This document shows, piece after piece, positions 27,963-38,202 of a stretch of DNA of 64,000 nt. The notes below the pieces were generated by a model. That model did not search any database, was not told the DNA's origin, and saw only the letters and a program-made list of their open reading frames with translations. The position numbers and the translations under genes are program-made. Source of the DNA: Alphaproteobacteria bacterium. Lineage in GTDB: Bacteria > Pseudomonadota > Alphaproteobacteria > UBA828. Every line of letters begins with the position of its first letter. Position 1 is the first letter of the stretch. The stretch lies in assembly GCA_022826665.1 (NCBI GenBank), contig JAJDUK010000056.1, positions 62,001 to 126,000 on the forward strand, written 5' to 3'.

Positions 27963-28308
27963 GGCGGTGACTATTTACCACAACCCGCGCTGCTCCAAGT
28001 CCCGTCAAACATTGCAGTTGTTGCGGGACCGGGGCATCGAGCCGCAAGTCGTGGAGTATCTGAAGGCACCGCCCTCATCCGACGAGTTGGGTGCCGTGCT
28101 CGCCAAGCTCGGGATCGAGCCACGCGCGCTGATGCGAACGAAGGAGGTCGCCTACCGCGAAGCCGGCATGGCCGACGACGGCCTCTCCCGCCGCGCGCTG
28201 ATCGACCTCATGGTGGCCAATCCCATCGTCATCGAGCGGCCCATCGTCGTGAACGGCGCCCGCGCGGCCCTTGGCCGGCCGCCCGAGAGCGTGTTGTCCA
28301 TCCTTTAG
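27961..28308 (+). CDS. arsC: Glutaredoxin-dependent arsenate reductase
   Basis: Reduces arsenate to arsenite. 115 residues; catalytic Cys in [12 protein letters not shown] at residue 11, Arg in PRALMRTKE, and [19 protein letters not shown] with the other anion-binding Arg residues. GGGAGGG precedes the ATG. No arsR, acr3 or arsB is nearby. It is followed after 17 bp by the HDAC-like gene. Confidence 0.93.
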   Translation: MAVTIYHNPRCSKSRQTLQLLRDRGIEPQVVEYLKAPPSSDELGAVLAKLGIEPRALMRTKEVAYREAGMADDGLSRRALIDLMVANPIVIERPIVVNGARAALGRPPESVLSIL

Positions 28309-28325
28309 CCCTGCATCCGCTGCCT

Positions 28326-29276
28326 GTGACCCTTCCGGTCGTCATTCACCCCGATTACACGGTCCCGCTGCCGCCCGGCCATCGCTTCCCCATCGGGAAG
28401 TTCGGCCGGATCAAGGACGTGCTGCTGGAGGACGGCGTGATCCCGCCGGCGAACTTGATCGAGCCCACGCCCGCGTCTCGGGAGTGGCTGACGCTCGCGC
28501 ATGACGAGACCTACGTCGACGCGGTGCTGACGCTCGCGCTCGACCGCCGTGCCATCCGCCGGCTTGGGCTGCCGCTCTCCGACGCCCTGGTCCGCCGCGG
28601 CTGTGCCGCCGTCGGCGGCACCGTGCTCACGGGCCGTCTCGCGCTCGCACACGGGCTCGCCTGCAACACGGCGGGTGGCAGCCACCACGCCTTCGCCGAT
28701 CACGGCGCAGGCTTCTGCCTCTTCAACGACGTTGCGGTTGCCATCCGCGTGCTGCGCAGCGAGGGGCTGATCGAGCGCGCGCTGGTGGTCGATCTCGACG
28801 TCCATCAGGGCGACGGCACGGCGGCAATCTTCCAGGACGAGCCGGAGGTCTTCACCTTCTCGCTCCACTGCGAGGCCAACTATCCGCCCTCGAAGGAGAC
28901 CAGCGATCTCGACATCGGCGTGCCGCCCGGCACCGGCGATGACGTCTATCACTCGGTGCTGGCGACCCACCTGCCGGCGCTGCTCGGCGACCATCGGCCG
29001 GACATCGTGTTCTACAATGCCGGCGTCGATCCCCATATGGAGGACAAGCTCGGCCGGCTCGCCCTCGGCGACGGCGGGCTCGCCAGGCGCGACCGCTACG
29101 TGATCGAAACCTGCCGCGAGGCCGATGTGCCGACCGCCTGCGTGGTGGGCGGCGGCTACGCCGACGATCTCGACCGCCTCGCGCGCCGGCATACGAGCGT
29201 CCATCGGGCCGCGGCCCTGGTGGCGGCCTCGGCCGGAGGGCGCGCACGGGTACGGGTTGCGGGAGGGAGGGCATGA
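28326..29276 (+). CDS. Histone deacetylase-like amidohydrolase
   Basis: Zinc amidohydrolase of the HDAC/acetylpolyamine family. Chosen start GTG 28326 just after arsC; the track ORF reaching back to 27036 is a read-through frame. Motifs: [34 protein letters not shown] (zinc Asp and His), FYNAGVDPH and VVGGGYADD. 316 residues. Substrate may be acetylpolyamine or an acetylated protein. Overlaps the next gene by ATGA. Confidence 0.88.
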   Translation: MTLPVVIHPDYTVPLPPGHRFPIGKFGRIKDVLLEDGVIPPANLIEPTPASREWLTLAHDETYVDAVLTLALDRRAIRRLGLPLSDALVRRGCAAVGGTVLTGRLALAHGLACNTAGGSHHAFADHGAGFCLFNDVAVAIRVLRSEGLIERALVVDLDVHQGDGTAAIFQDEPEVFTFSLHCEANYPPSKETSDLDIGVPPGTGDDVYHSVLATHLPALLGDHRPDIVFYNAGVDPHMEDKLGRLALGDGGLARRDRYVIETCREADVPTACVVGGGYADDLDRLARRHTSVHRAAALVAASAGGRARVRVAGGRA

Positions 29277-30304
29277 AAGCGGCGGTGATCCACGGCTACG
29301 GCGAGGCCTTCGACACGATCGTCTACGAGGACGTGCAGACGCCTGCGGCGGGCCCCGGCGAGCTCCTCATCAAGGTCCATGCCTCCGGCGTGAATCACTG
29401 CGACACCGACCTGCGCAAGGGGCTCTTCGGCGTGGACAGCCCCATGCCGCACGTGATGGGGGTCGATGCGGCGGGCGCGGTCGCGGACGTGGGCGCCGGG
29501 GTGACGGGCTTCAGCGAGGGCGACCGGGTCGCGCCCCACTTCATGCTGAGCTGCGGCGCCTGCGGCAACTGCCGCGACGGTCGCGAGAACCTGTGCCTGA
29601 ACGCAGGCGTGCTAGGCGTCACCCATTGGGGCGGCTATGCCGAGTACGTGCGCGTGCGCCACGACCACGTCGTCCGCATCCCGGATTCGCTCTCCTACGA
29701 GGACGCCGTGGCCGGCCAGATTCCCTTCGCCACCGCCTGGGAGGCGCTGATCGAGGAGATCGCCCTCCGCGCCGGCGAGACGGTGCTGATCACCGCGGCG
29801 GGCGGCGGCGTCGGCTCCGCCGCGGTGCAGATCGCGAAGCTCGCGGGCGCGCGGGTGATCGCCGCCGCAGGCTCCGAGGAGAAGCTGGAGAAGGCCCGCG
29901 CGCTGGGCGCCGACGCGGCCATCGACTACACCCGCGAGGATATCGGCGATGCAGCGCGCAGGCTCACCGATGGCCGCGGCGTCGAAGCGGCGCTGGAGAT
30001 GACCGGCGGCGCGATCCTGGTGGGCGCCATCGATGCGCTCGCGCCCGGCGCCCGGCTCGCCACCATCGGCGCCCACGGGGGTGAGCGGGTGGAGATCGAC
30101 TTCATCGAGTTCTTCCGCAAGCACATCGCGGTGCACGGCTGCGGGCGCTCCACCAAGGCCCACGTCGAGCGCGTGCTCGGGCTGATGGCGGAGGGCCACC
30201 TCAAGCCGGTGATCCACCAGGCCTTCGCCTTGAGCGAGGCGCCGGCGGCCCACGCGCTGATGGAAAGCTGCAACTTCTTCGGCCGCATGATCATGCGGCC
30301 CTAG
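29273..30304 (+). CDS. Zinc-type MDR alcohol dehydrogenase/quinone reductase family protein
   Basis: 343 residues. The structural-zinc set is present, [15 protein letters not shown], and the first catalytic Cys is in GVNHCDTDL, but the usual GHE motif reads MGVDAAG as in quinone-reductase-like members, so the catalytic zinc site is incomplete. Nucleotide site [24 protein letters not shown] overlaps the upstream stop, so translation is coupled with the HDAC-like gene. Substrate unknown. Confidence 0.88.
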   Translation: MKAAVIHGYGEAFDTIVYEDVQTPAAGPGELLIKVHASGVNHCDTDLRKGLFGVDSPMPHVMGVDAAGAVADVGAGVTGFSEGDRVAPHFMLSCGACGNCRDGRENLCLNAGVLGVTHWGGYAEYVRVRHDHVVRIPDSLSYEDAVAGQIPFATAWEALIEEIALRAGETVLITAAGGGVGSAAVQIAKLAGARVIAAAGSEEKLEKARALGADAAIDYTREDIGDAARRLTDGRGVEAALEMTGGAILVGAIDALAPGARLATIGAHGGERVEIDFIEFFRKHIAVHGCGRSTKAHVERVLGLMAEGHLKPVIHQAFALSEAPAAHALMESCNFFGRMIMRP

Positions 30305-30318
30305 TCCGGCCGGTCGCG

Positions 30319-30969
30319 GTGCCCGATCCGCTCGGCAACTTCGCCTTTACCTGGCCGTTCTACGCCGGCGGGGTCATCGCCTATCTGATCGGCGCGCTCC
30401 CCATGGGCCTGATCGTCGCGCGCCTCTTCAGGCTCGGCGACCTGCGCCGCATCGGCTCCGGCAACATCGGGGCGACCAATGTGCTGCGCACCGGCAACAA
30501 AGCGGCAGCCGCGCTCACCCTGCTGCTAGACGGCGGCAAGGGCGCCGTCGCCGTGGTCATCGCGCAGCGCTTCGGCCCCGACATGGCGGTGATCGCCGCA
30601 GGCTGCGTGGTCGTGGGCCACATCGCGCCGGTCTGGCTGCTCTTCAAGGGCGGCAAGGGGGTGGCCACGACCTTGGGCGTCCTGCTCGCCATCGCGTGGC
30701 CCGTGGGGCTCGTCGCCTGCGGTCTCTGGCTCGCCGTCGCCGGTCTCTTCCGCTATTCCTCCCTCGCCGCTTTGATCGCGATCTGTGCGTCACCTGGCTT
30801 CGCGATCCTCTTCGACATGCCGCAGATCTCGTGGCTCGCCGGCTTCCTCGCGGTCATCGTGACGCTGCGTCACGGGGCGAACATCGTGCGCCTCGCGCGG
30901 GGCCGCGAGCTCCGTATTGGCCGGAGCACCCCCGCCCCACCCGAAGCCGATCCCAAGACGGACCAATGA
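30319..30969 (+). CDS. plsY: Glycerol-3-phosphate acyltransferase
   Basis: Transfers acyl from acyl phosphate to glycerol-3-phosphate at the inner membrane, the first step of phospholipid synthesis. GTG start. Motifs: GSGNIGATNVLRTGNK, HIAPVWLLFKGGKGVAT and the late VTLRHGANIVRL. 216 residues with five or so membrane segments. Stop overlaps the dprA start (ATGA). Confidence 0.95.
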   Translation: MPDPLGNFAFTWPFYAGGVIAYLIGALPMGLIVARLFRLGDLRRIGSGNIGATNVLRTGNKAAAALTLLLDGGKGAVAVVIAQRFGPDMAVIAAGCVVVGHIAPVWLLFKGGKGVATTLGVLLAIAWPVGLVACGLWLAVAGLFRYSSLAALIAICASPGFAILFDMPQISWLAGFLAVIVTLRHGANIVRLARGRELRIGRSTPAPPEADPKTDQ

Positions 30970-32114
30970 ACGTTTCCCTCTCCAACGAGCCCCGCACGCT
31001 GACCGACGCCGAGCGGCTCGACTGGCTGCGCCTCGCCCGCAGCGAGAATGTCGGCCCGATCACCTTCTTCGCTCTGCTGGAGCGCTTCGGCTCCCCCGCC
31101 GCCGTGCTCGACGCGCTGCCTGCGCTCGCGCGGCGCGGTGGCCGCCGTCGCCCCATCAAGGTCTGCGCGCGCGCCACGGCCGAGCGCGAGATCGAGGCGC
31201 TGGACCGGCTCGGCGGGCACCTGATTGCCGTAGGCGAGCCCGCCTATCCGCTGGCGCTCGCCGCCATCGACGACCCGCCGCCGGTGCTCGCCCTGCGCGG
31301 ACGCGCGGACCTCCTCGCGAGCGAGTGCATCGCCGTGGTGGGCGCGCGCAACGCGTCTGCCAACGGGCTTCACTTTGCCGAGCGGCTGGGGGCGGACCTC
31401 GGCGCCGCCGGGCTCACCGTGGTCTCCGGCATGGCGCGAGGCATCGACGCCCACGCCCACACCGGCGCGCTCGCGACCGGCACGGTGGCGGTCATGGGCG
31501 GCGGGGTCGATGTGCTCTATCCCAAGGAGAATCGGTCGCTCTTCGAGAAGCTGCTGGCGGAGGGAACGGTCATCGCGGAGGCGCCGCTCGGCACCGTGCC
31601 GATGGGGCGTCACTTCCCGCGCCGCAACCGCATCATCGCCGGGCTCTCCCGCGGCGTCGTGATCGTCGAGGGTGCGGCCCGCTCGGGCTCTCTCATCACG
31701 GCGCGGCTCGCGTTGGAGCAGGGCCGCGAGGTAATGGCGGTCCCCGGCTCGCCCCTCGACCCCCGCGCGAGCGGCCCTAACCGCTTGATTCGGCAGGGCG
31801 CCACGCTGGTGGAGAACGCCGACCACGTGCTCGAGGCGCTCGCCGAAGGCGGCCGCCACGCGTTCAGCGAACCCGGGCAACGCTGGCCGTCCGATGCCGC
31901 TCTGGGCCCGCCCGAGGACGACGAAGCACCGGCCAGCGCCCGCGACGCGGTGACCGCATTGCTCGGCCCGAGCCCCGTGCCGGTGGACATGCTGGTCAGG
32001 CAGAGCCGGTTGACTCCCGCGATGGTGGCAACCATTTTGCTTGAGCTTGAGTTGGCGGGGCGCCTGGAGCGGCAGCCCGGCAACCTCGTTTCACTTTCCC
32101 GGCCGGCGGCGTAG
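30966..32114 (+). CDS. dprA: DNA processing protein DprA
   Basis: Binds incoming single-stranded DNA and loads RecA during transformation. 382 residues from ATG 30966; the track start at 30696 is inside plsY. The Rossmann core shows VVGARNASANG, SGMARGIDAHAHTGAL, GGGVDVLYPKEN, FPRRNRIIAGLS, EGAARSGSLITARLA and PGSPLDPRASGPNRLIRQGA. A C-terminal winged helix (PVDMLVRQSRLTPAMVATILLELEL) follows. Linkage to plsY and topA is common in alphaproteobacteria. Confidence 0.96.
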   Translation: MNVSLSNEPRTLTDAERLDWLRLARSENVGPITFFALLERFGSPAAVLDALPALARRGGRRRPIKVCARATAEREIEALDRLGGHLIAVGEPAYPLALAAIDDPPPVLALRGRADLLASECIAVVGARNASANGLHFAERLGADLGAAGLTVVSGMARGIDAHAHTGALATGTVAVMGGGVDVLYPKENRSLFEKLLAEGTVIAEAPLGTVPMGRHFPRRNRIIAGLSRGVVIVEGAARSGSLITARLALEQGREVMAVPGSPLDPRASGPNRLIRQGATLVENADHVLEALAEGGRHAFSEPGQRWPSDAALGPPEDDEAPASARDAVTALLGPSPVPVDMLVRQSRLTPAMVATILLELELAGRLERQPGNLVSLSRPAA

Positions 32115-32149
32115 CGCCGCCCGATGACGCTACCAGCAATCGTTTCAGG

Positions 32150-34768
32150 ATGAACGTCGTCGTCGTCGAATCGCCCACTAAGGCGTCCACCATCGGCAGG
32201 TATCTGGGGCCCGACTACAAGGTCGTGGCCTCCTACGGCCACGTGCGCGACCTCCTGCCCAAGGACGGCTCGGTGCGGCCGGACGATGCCTTCGCCATGG
32301 ACTGGACCGTCGCCGACGGTGCCGAAAAGCACATCGGCGCCATCCGCAAGGCGCTCCGAGGCGCGAACCATCTCTATCTCGCCACCGATCCCGACCGCGA
32401 GGGCGAGGCGATCTCCTGGCACGTGCGGGACGAGCTCGGCCGGCGCGGGCTGCTGGACGGCGTCGCCGTCAAGCGCGTGGTCTTCACCGAGGTCACCAAG
32501 TCCGCCGTGCTCGACGCCATGGCCGCCCCGCGCGACCTCGACGACAACCTGATCGACGCCTACAGGGCGCGCCGCGCGCTCGACTATCTGGTGGGCTTCA
32601 CGCTCTCACCGGTGCTCTGGCGCAAGCTTCCCGGCTCGCGCTCGGCCGGCCGCGTGCAATCGGTCGCGCTCCGCCTGATCTGCGCGCGCGAGCTCGAGAT
32701 CGAGGCCTTCAAGCCGCGCGAGTACTGGTCGATCGAGGTCGATCTGGACACGCCCAGGGGCGAGCGCATGGTGGCCCGCCTCGCTGCCCTCGACGGCGAG
32801 CAGCTCGGCAAGTACGCGCTCGGCGACCAGGCTGCGGCCGAGCAGGCGGCCGAACTCGTCCGCGCCGGGCGCTACCGCATCGCCGCCGTCGAGCCCAAGC
32901 GGGTCAAGCGCAATCCGGCGCCCCCCTTCACCACCTCCACCCTGCAGCAGGAGGCCTCGCGCAAGCTGGGCTTCGCCGCGCGGCGCACCATGCAGGTGGC
33001 CCAGCAGCTCTACGAGGGCATCGCGGTGGGCGGCGAACAGGTCGGCCTCATCACCTACATGCGGACCGACGGCGTGCAGATTGCGGAGCAGGCCCTGCGC
33101 CAGGCACGCGACGTGATCGGGCAACGCTACGGCTCCAACTACGTGCCGGAGAAGCCCCGCCGCTACCGCACCAAGGCGAAGAACGCGCAGGAGGCGCACG
33201 AGGCAATCCGCCCCACCGATCTCGCCCGCACGCCCCAGTCGCTCTCGGCCGTGCTCAAGAAGGACCAGGCGCGGCTCTACGAGCTGATCTGGAAGCGCGC
33301 GCTCGCGAGCCAGATGGCGAGCGCCGAGATCGACCGGGTGAGCGTGGATATCGCCTCCGACGACGGCCGCACCGGGCTCCGCGCCACGGGCCAGACGGTC
33401 GCCTTTGACGGTTTCTTGCGCGTCTATCAGGAGGGCCGGGACGACGCCCGGCGCGAAGGCGGCGACGACGCGGACGACGAGCGCAGGCTGCCGGCGGTCA
33501 CCGTCGGCGAGGCGATGGCGGTCGCCGGCGTCACCCCGAACAAGCACGTGACCGAGCCGCCGCCGCGTTTCTCGGAAGCGAGTCTGGTCAGGCGACTGGA
33601 GGAGCTCGGCATTGGCCGCCCCTCCACTTACGCCTCGATCATCTCGGTGCTGCAGGACCGCAACTACGTGCGCCTGGAGAAGCGCCGCTTCGTGCCGGAG
33701 GACCGCGGGCGCATCGTCACCGTGTTCCTCGAGAACTTCTTCAGCCGCTACGTCGAGTACGACTTCACGGCCTCGCTCGAAGGCCAGCTCGATACCATCT
33801 CCGCCGGCGAAATCGACTGGCGCGCGGTGCTGAGCGATTTCTGGCGGGACTTCGCCGGCGCGGTCGAGGAGACCAAGGGGCTCCGGGTCAAGCATGTGCT
33901 CGATGCCCTCGACGAGACGCTCGGCCTTCACCTCTTCCCTGCCGAGGATGGCGGCGAGGACCGCCGCTGCCCCTCCTGCAATGACGGGCGGCTCGGGCTC
34001 AAGCTTGGCCGTTACGGCCCCTTCGTCGGCTGCGCCAACTATCCCGAGTGCAAGTACACGCGCCCGCTCGCCGACAACGGCGGCGATGCGGCGGAGCCGC
34101 GCGCGCTCGGCAACGACCCTGAGACCGGCTTCCCCGTTCAGTTGAAGCGCGGCCCCTACGGCCTCTACGTCGAGCGGGGTGTGGACGGCGCCACCAAGGA
34201 GAAGCCCAAGCGGGTCTCCCTGCCCCAGGACCTCGCGCCGGACCTGGTCGATCTCCAGACGGCGCTCGGCCTGCTCTCGCTCCCGCGCGAGGTCGGCACC
34301 CATCCCGAGACCGGCAAGCCGGTCACCGCCGGCATCGGCCGCTTCGGTGCCTACGTAAAGCACGACGGCGCCTATCGCTCGCTACCGCGCGGCGAGAATG
34401 TGCTCGACGTGGGCCTGAACCGAGCGGTGGTGCTGATCGCGGAGAAGAAGGGCGGCGCGCGTCTGCTGCGCGAGCTCGGCGCCCACCCCGACGGCGGCCA
34501 GGCTGTAACGCTCCACACAGGCCGCTACGGTCCCTACGTCCAGCATGGCAGCCTGCGGGCCTCGCTACCCAAAGGCGCGTCCGACGACGATCTCACCTTG
34601 GATGAGGCGGTCAAGCTGCTCGCCGCCAAGGCGGCCAAGGGCGGCGCCAAGAAGAAGAGCGCCGGGCGCGGGCGCAAGTCCGCAACGGCCAAGACCGGCA
34701 CGGCGCGGTCGAAGGCCAAGCGCGGCTCGCGCCGGCAGGCAGACGCGCCGGCCGACGGCGCGCCCTAG
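32150..34768 (+). CDS. topA: DNA topoisomerase I
   Basis: Relaxes negative supercoils. Toprim domain at the start (VESPTKASTIGRYLG, ATDPDREGEAISWH with the acidic triad), active-site Tyr in LITYMRTDGVQI at about 304, EAHEAIRPT, and GIGRPSTYASII. One C-terminal zinc ribbon is clear (CPSCNDGRLGLKLGRYGPFVGCANYPEC), followed by further topoisomerase C-terminal repeats and a lysine/alanine-rich tail. 872 residues. Confidence 0.97.
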   Translation: MNVVVVESPTKASTIGRYLGPDYKVVASYGHVRDLLPKDGSVRPDDAFAMDWTVADGAEKHIGAIRKALRGANHLYLATDPDREGEAISWHVRDELGRRGLLDGVAVKRVVFTEVTKSAVLDAMAAPRDLDDNLIDAYRARRALDYLVGFTLSPVLWRKLPGSRSAGRVQSVALRLICARELEIEAFKPREYWSIEVDLDTPRGERMVARLAALDGEQLGKYALGDQAAAEQAAELVRAGRYRIAAVEPKRVKRNPAPPFTTSTLQQEASRKLGFAARRTMQVAQQLYEGIAVGGEQVGLITYMRTDGVQIAEQALRQARDVIGQRYGSNYVPEKPRRYRTKAKNAQEAHEAIRPTDLARTPQSLSAVLKKDQARLYELIWKRALASQMASAEIDRVSVDIASDDGRTGLRATGQTVAFDGFLRVYQEGRDDARREGGDDADDERRLPAVTVGEAMAVAGVTPNKHVTEPPPRFSEASLVRRLEELGIGRPSTYASIISVLQDRNYVRLEKRRFVPEDRGRIVTVFLENFFSRYVEYDFTASLEGQLDTISAGEIDWRAVLSDFWRDFAGAVEETKGLRVKHVLDALDETLGLHLFPAEDGGEDRRCPSCNDGRLGLKLGRYGPFVGCANYPECKYTRPLADNGGDAAEPRALGNDPETGFPVQLKRGPYGLYVERGVDGATKEKPKRVSLPQDLAPDLVDLQTALGLLSLPREVGTHPETGKPVTAGIGRFGAYVKHDGAYRSLPRGENVLDVGLNRAVVLIAEKKGGARLLRELGAHPDGGQAVTLHTGRYGPYVQHGSLRASLPKGASDDDLTLDEAVKLLAAKAAKGGAKKKSAGRGRKSATAKTGTARSKAKRGSRRQADAPADGAP

Positions 34769-34783
34769 CGGCGCGCGGCGCAC

Positions 34784-36988
34784 TTGGCGGGCAAGCCGGC
34801 TCCCTTTCCGACCAGGGACGAGGTTCTGCGCTTTGTCCGGGAGAGCCCGGGCAAGACGGGAATGCGCGAGATCGCCCGCGCCTTCAACATCCGCGGCAAC
34901 GATCGCGCCGCGCTGAAGGATCTCGTGCGCGCGCTGGAGGCGGAAGGCGCAATTGACGCGCGCCGCACGCGGCGCCGCCCGGCCGGCACCCTGCCGTCGG
35001 TCACGGTGCTGGAGGTCGACGGCCTCGACGCGGACGGCGCGCTCACGGCCCGACCGACGCGCTGGGACGAAGACGATCCGCCCCCGCCGATCATCCTCGA
35101 CCCCGCGCCCCGCGGCGTTCCCGAGCCGGGGGAAGGCGACCGCGTGCTCGCGCGGCTCAGGCCCGCGCCTGATGGCGGATATCTGGCGCGGCCCATGCGC
35201 GTGCTCGATGCAGGACCGCGCCGGGTGGTCGGCGTCTTCCGCGCCACGGGCAGCGGCGGCGGCGTGATTGAGCCCGCCGAGCGCCGCGCCCGCCGCGATC
35301 TAACGGTGCCGGCGGAGCAGACAGCCGGCGCCCGCACGGGCGAGCTGGTGGTGGGCGAAACCGAGCCCGGCAGCCGGCTCGGGTTGGCCGACGCCAGGGT
35401 GGTCGAGCGGCTGGGCGACGCGGACTCGCCCGGTGCGATCAGCCTCGCGGCGATCCACGCCCACGGCCTGCCGCTCCGCTTCTCCGACGCGGCGCTGGCC
35501 GAGGCGGCGCAAGCGGCAGCGCCGGACCTCGAAGGCCGCGCCGACCTGCGGGCGCTGCCTCTGGTGACCATCGACGGCGCGGACGCCCGCGATTTCGACG
35601 ACGCGGTCTGGGCCGAGGCCGATCCCGCGCCCGACAATCCGGGCGGCTGGCGCGCGCTCGTCGCCATCGCCGACGTGGCCCACTTCGTGCGTCCCGGCAA
35701 CGCTCTCGACAGGGCGGCACAAGAGCGCGGCAATTCCGCCTACTTCCCCGATCGCGTGGTGCCGATGCTGCCGGAGGCGCTCTCCGCCGAGCTCTGCTCG
35801 CTGAAGCCGGATGTCGACCGCGCCTGCCTCGCCGCGCACCTCCGCATCGACGCAGAGGGCGAACTGCGCGATTGGCGCTTCGAGCGTGCGCTCGTGCGCT
35901 CGGCCGCGCGCCTCACCTACGACGGCGTGCAGCAGTCCTTCGAGCGCGGCGGCGATGGCCTGCCAGCGCCGGTCCGCACCTCGATCGCCGCGCTCTACGG
36001 CGTCTACGCCGCGCTCAAGGCGGCGCGGGCGCGGCGCGGCGCGCTCGACCTGGAGCTACCGGAGCGTGAGATCACGCTCGCCGATGACGGCACCGTCGCT
36101 CGCATCGGCTTCGCCCGCCGCCACGACAGCCACCGCCTGATCGAGGAGCTGATGATCGCAGCCAATGTCGCTGCTGCGAGCGCTCTCGAAGCCAAGCATG
36201 CACCCTGCATGTACCGCGTCCACGACCGGCCCGATACCGCGAAGCTCGACGTGCTGCGCGAGTTCCTCCGCAGCCGCGGGATCGCTCTGCCGCGCAGCGG
36301 CGCGCTCAGCCCCGATACCTTCAATCGTTTTCTCGCCCTGCTCGAGAACCCGCGCGATGCCGGCATCGCCAGCCTGATGATCCTGCGCGCCCAGGCGCAG
36401 GCCGCCTACAGCCCGCGCAACATCGGCCACTACGGGCTCGGCCTCGTTCGCTACGCCCATTTCACCTCGCCGATCCGCCGCTACGCCGACCTGCTGGTGC
36501 ATCGCGCTCTGATCGACGCTTACGGCCTCAGGCCAGGCGGGCTTGGCCGCACCGAACCGGAGGCGCTGGAGCGCGTCGGCACGCACATCTCTTCCACCGA
36601 GCGGCGCGCGCAGGCCGCCGAGCGCGATGCCGGGGATCGGTACTGCGCCGCCTACCTGGCCGATCGCGTGGATGCGGAATTCGACGGGCGGATCGCCGGC
36701 GTGACACGCTTCGGCATCTTCGTCGCCCTCGACGAGACCGGCGCGGAGGGACTGGTGCCGGGCGCGACCCTTGGGGCCGCTCGCCCGCGCTTCGACTCCC
36801 GCCGGCATTCGCTCGCGGTCGATGGCCGCATACTCCGCTTGGGCGATCCCGTGGTCGTGGCGCTCAAGGAGGCTGATCCGATTGCCGGCGGCCTCGTCTT
36901 CTCGCTCTCTGCCGTGAACGGCGAGGCCTGGGAGTCGTCGCGGGGCCATGACGGCGGGCGGCGCGGGAGGCCGCGGCGGCGGCGCTGA
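34784..36988 (+). CDS. rnr: Ribonuclease R
   Basis: 3'-5' exoribonuclease. N-terminal winged helix (ESPGKTGMREIARAFNIRGNDRAALKDL), cold-shock region, then the RNB core (IDGADARDFDDAVWAE with catalytic Asp residues, HYGLGLVRYAHFTSPIRRYADLLVHRAL) and an S1 domain (FDGRIAGVTRFGIFVALDETGAEGLVP). 734 residues. The only fitting start is TTG 34784, 15 bp after topA. The tail is a short Arg/Gly-rich stretch. Confidence 0.95.
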   Translation: MAGKPAPFPTRDEVLRFVRESPGKTGMREIARAFNIRGNDRAALKDLVRALEAEGAIDARRTRRRPAGTLPSVTVLEVDGLDADGALTARPTRWDEDDPPPPIILDPAPRGVPEPGEGDRVLARLRPAPDGGYLARPMRVLDAGPRRVVGVFRATGSGGGVIEPAERRARRDLTVPAEQTAGARTGELVVGETEPGSRLGLADARVVERLGDADSPGAISLAAIHAHGLPLRFSDAALAEAAQAAAPDLEGRADLRALPLVTIDGADARDFDDAVWAEADPAPDNPGGWRALVAIADVAHFVRPGNALDRAAQERGNSAYFPDRVVPMLPEALSAELCSLKPDVDRACLAAHLRIDAEGELRDWRFERALVRSAARLTYDGVQQSFERGGDGLPAPVRTSIAALYGVYAALKAARARRGALDLELPEREITLADDGTVARIGFARRHDSHRLIEELMIAANVAAASALEAKHAPCMYRVHDRPDTAKLDVLREFLRSRGIALPRSGALSPDTFNRFLALLENPRDAGIASLMILRAQAQAAYSPRNIGHYGLGLVRYAHFTSPIRRYADLLVHRALIDAYGLRPGGLGRTEPEALERVGTHISSTERRAQAAERDAGDRYCAAYLADRVDAEFDGRIAGVTRFGIFVALDETGAEGLVPGATLGAARPRFDSRRHSLAVDGRILRLGDPVVVALKEADPIAGGLVFSLSAVNGEAWESSRGHDGGRRGRPRRRR

Positions 36989-36990
36989 TC

Positions 36991-38202
36991 GTGTCCTCCG
37001 CCCGCACCCGTTGGGACATCGTGGCCCTCGCCTTCACGGCCGGCTACATGGTGGGCATGCAGGTCGGCAAGGTGCCGCCCGCGCTGCCCATGCTGGAAGC
37101 GGAGCTCGCCCTGCCCCGCGTCATCGCGGGGCTGATCGCGTCGTCCTTCTACGGCATGGGCGCGGTCCTGGGGGTTGCTGGCGGGGTGATAGTCGACCGG
37201 GCTGGCATCGGGCGCATGGTCTTCGTGGGCGGCGCCGTGATGGCCTGCGCGAGCCTTGCCGGGGGCTTCGCGGAGAACGGCGCGCAGCTGCTCGCGGCCC
37301 GCGTTGTCGAGGGCTTCGGCTTCGCCACCCTCACGGTTGCCGGGCCCAAGATGCTCGTCGCTGCGACCGATACCGGCGTGCGCCGCTTCGTCCTCGGCGT
37401 CTGGGGCACCTACATGCCGGTCGGCATCGCGCTCTCGCTGGTGATCGCGACGGTGCTGCTGGATACGGTCGGCTGGCGCGGCCTCTGGTTCATCAATACC
37501 GGGCTGATCCTGCTCTTCCTGCTCGCCTTCGCCTGGGTCGCGGCGCCGGGGCGCTGGCAGATGCCGTCGGCCGGCACCACGTTCGACCGTGCCGGCGTGC
37601 GCGCGACCCTGGCGCGGCCGGGGCCCTGGCTCTTCGGCGTTGCCTTCGCGATTTTCGCCGTGCAGTGGCAGGCGCTGATGGCGTGGCTGCCCACCTTCCT
37701 GATCGAGACGCAAGGCCGCTCGGTCGAGGCTGCCGCGCTCTTCACGGCGCTCTTCGTCCTTGCCACCACCGTGGGCTCCGTGGCCAGCGCGTGGCTCTTG
37801 CAGCGCGGCGTCGCGCGCTGGCTGCTGCTGGGCCTCACCTTCACAGGCATGGGTGTATGCGCGGCGACGCTCTTCGCGCCCTTCACGCCCGTCGCCGCCA
37901 AGATTCCTCTGGCCGTCTGCTTCGCCTTGGCGGGTGGCCCGTTACCCGCTGTCTGCTTCGAAGGCGGCATCGCCCACGCGCCAAGCCAAGCGCAGGTGGC
38001 GATGGCCGGCGGCTTCGTCGCGCAGGGAGCCGCACTCGGCGCCGTGCTCGGCCCGCCGCTGCTGGCTGTGGTGACCGAGGCGCTCGGCGGCTGGGACGCA
38101 GCATGGTGGACCATGCTGGTCTGGTCCTCCCTCGGCATGGCAGTCGTTGTCGGCGTGTGGCGGGCGGACGCACGTCTCGGGCGATTGGCGGCTGCGGCAT
38201 GA
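36991..38202 (+). CDS. Major facilitator superfamily transporter (CynX/NimT-like)
   Basis: 403 residues with twelve hydrophobic stretches; GYMVGMQVGKVPPALPMLE at the first helix and the GVAGGVIVDRAGIGRM loop between helices 2 and 3 fit the MFS A motif. GTG start, 2 bp after rnr. The substrate cannot be inferred. Its stop overlaps the start of the next gene (ATGA). Confidence 0.85.
   Translation: MSSARTRWDIVALAFTAGYMVGMQVGKVPPALPMLEAELALPRVIAGLIASSFYGMGAVLGVAGGVIVDRAGIGRMVFVGGAVMACASLAGGFAENGAQLLAARVVEGFGFATLTVAGPKMLVAATDTGVRRFVLGVWGTYMPVGIALSLVIATVLLDTVGWRGLWFINTGLILLFLLAFAWVAAPGRWQMPSAGTTFDRAGVRATLARPGPWLFGVAFAIFAVQWQALMAWLPTFLIETQGRSVEAAALFTALFVLATTVGSVASAWLLQRGVARWLLLGLTFTGMGVCAATLFAPFTPVAAKIPLAVCFALAGGPLPAVCFEGGIAHAPSQAQVAMAGGFVAQGAALGAVLGPPLLAVVTEALGGWDAAWWTMLVWSSLGMAVVVGVWRADARLGRLAAAA

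Noticed and set aside
27036-29276. 746-residue ORF ending as the HDAC-like protein
   Set aside because: The first 430 residues lie antisense to the MscS gene and in another frame of arsC; only the part from GTG 28326 carries family motifs.
32606-34363. 585-residue minus-strand ORF across topA
   Set aside because: Shadow frame of topA; composition is Arg/Ala/Gly/Val-rich with no family motifs.
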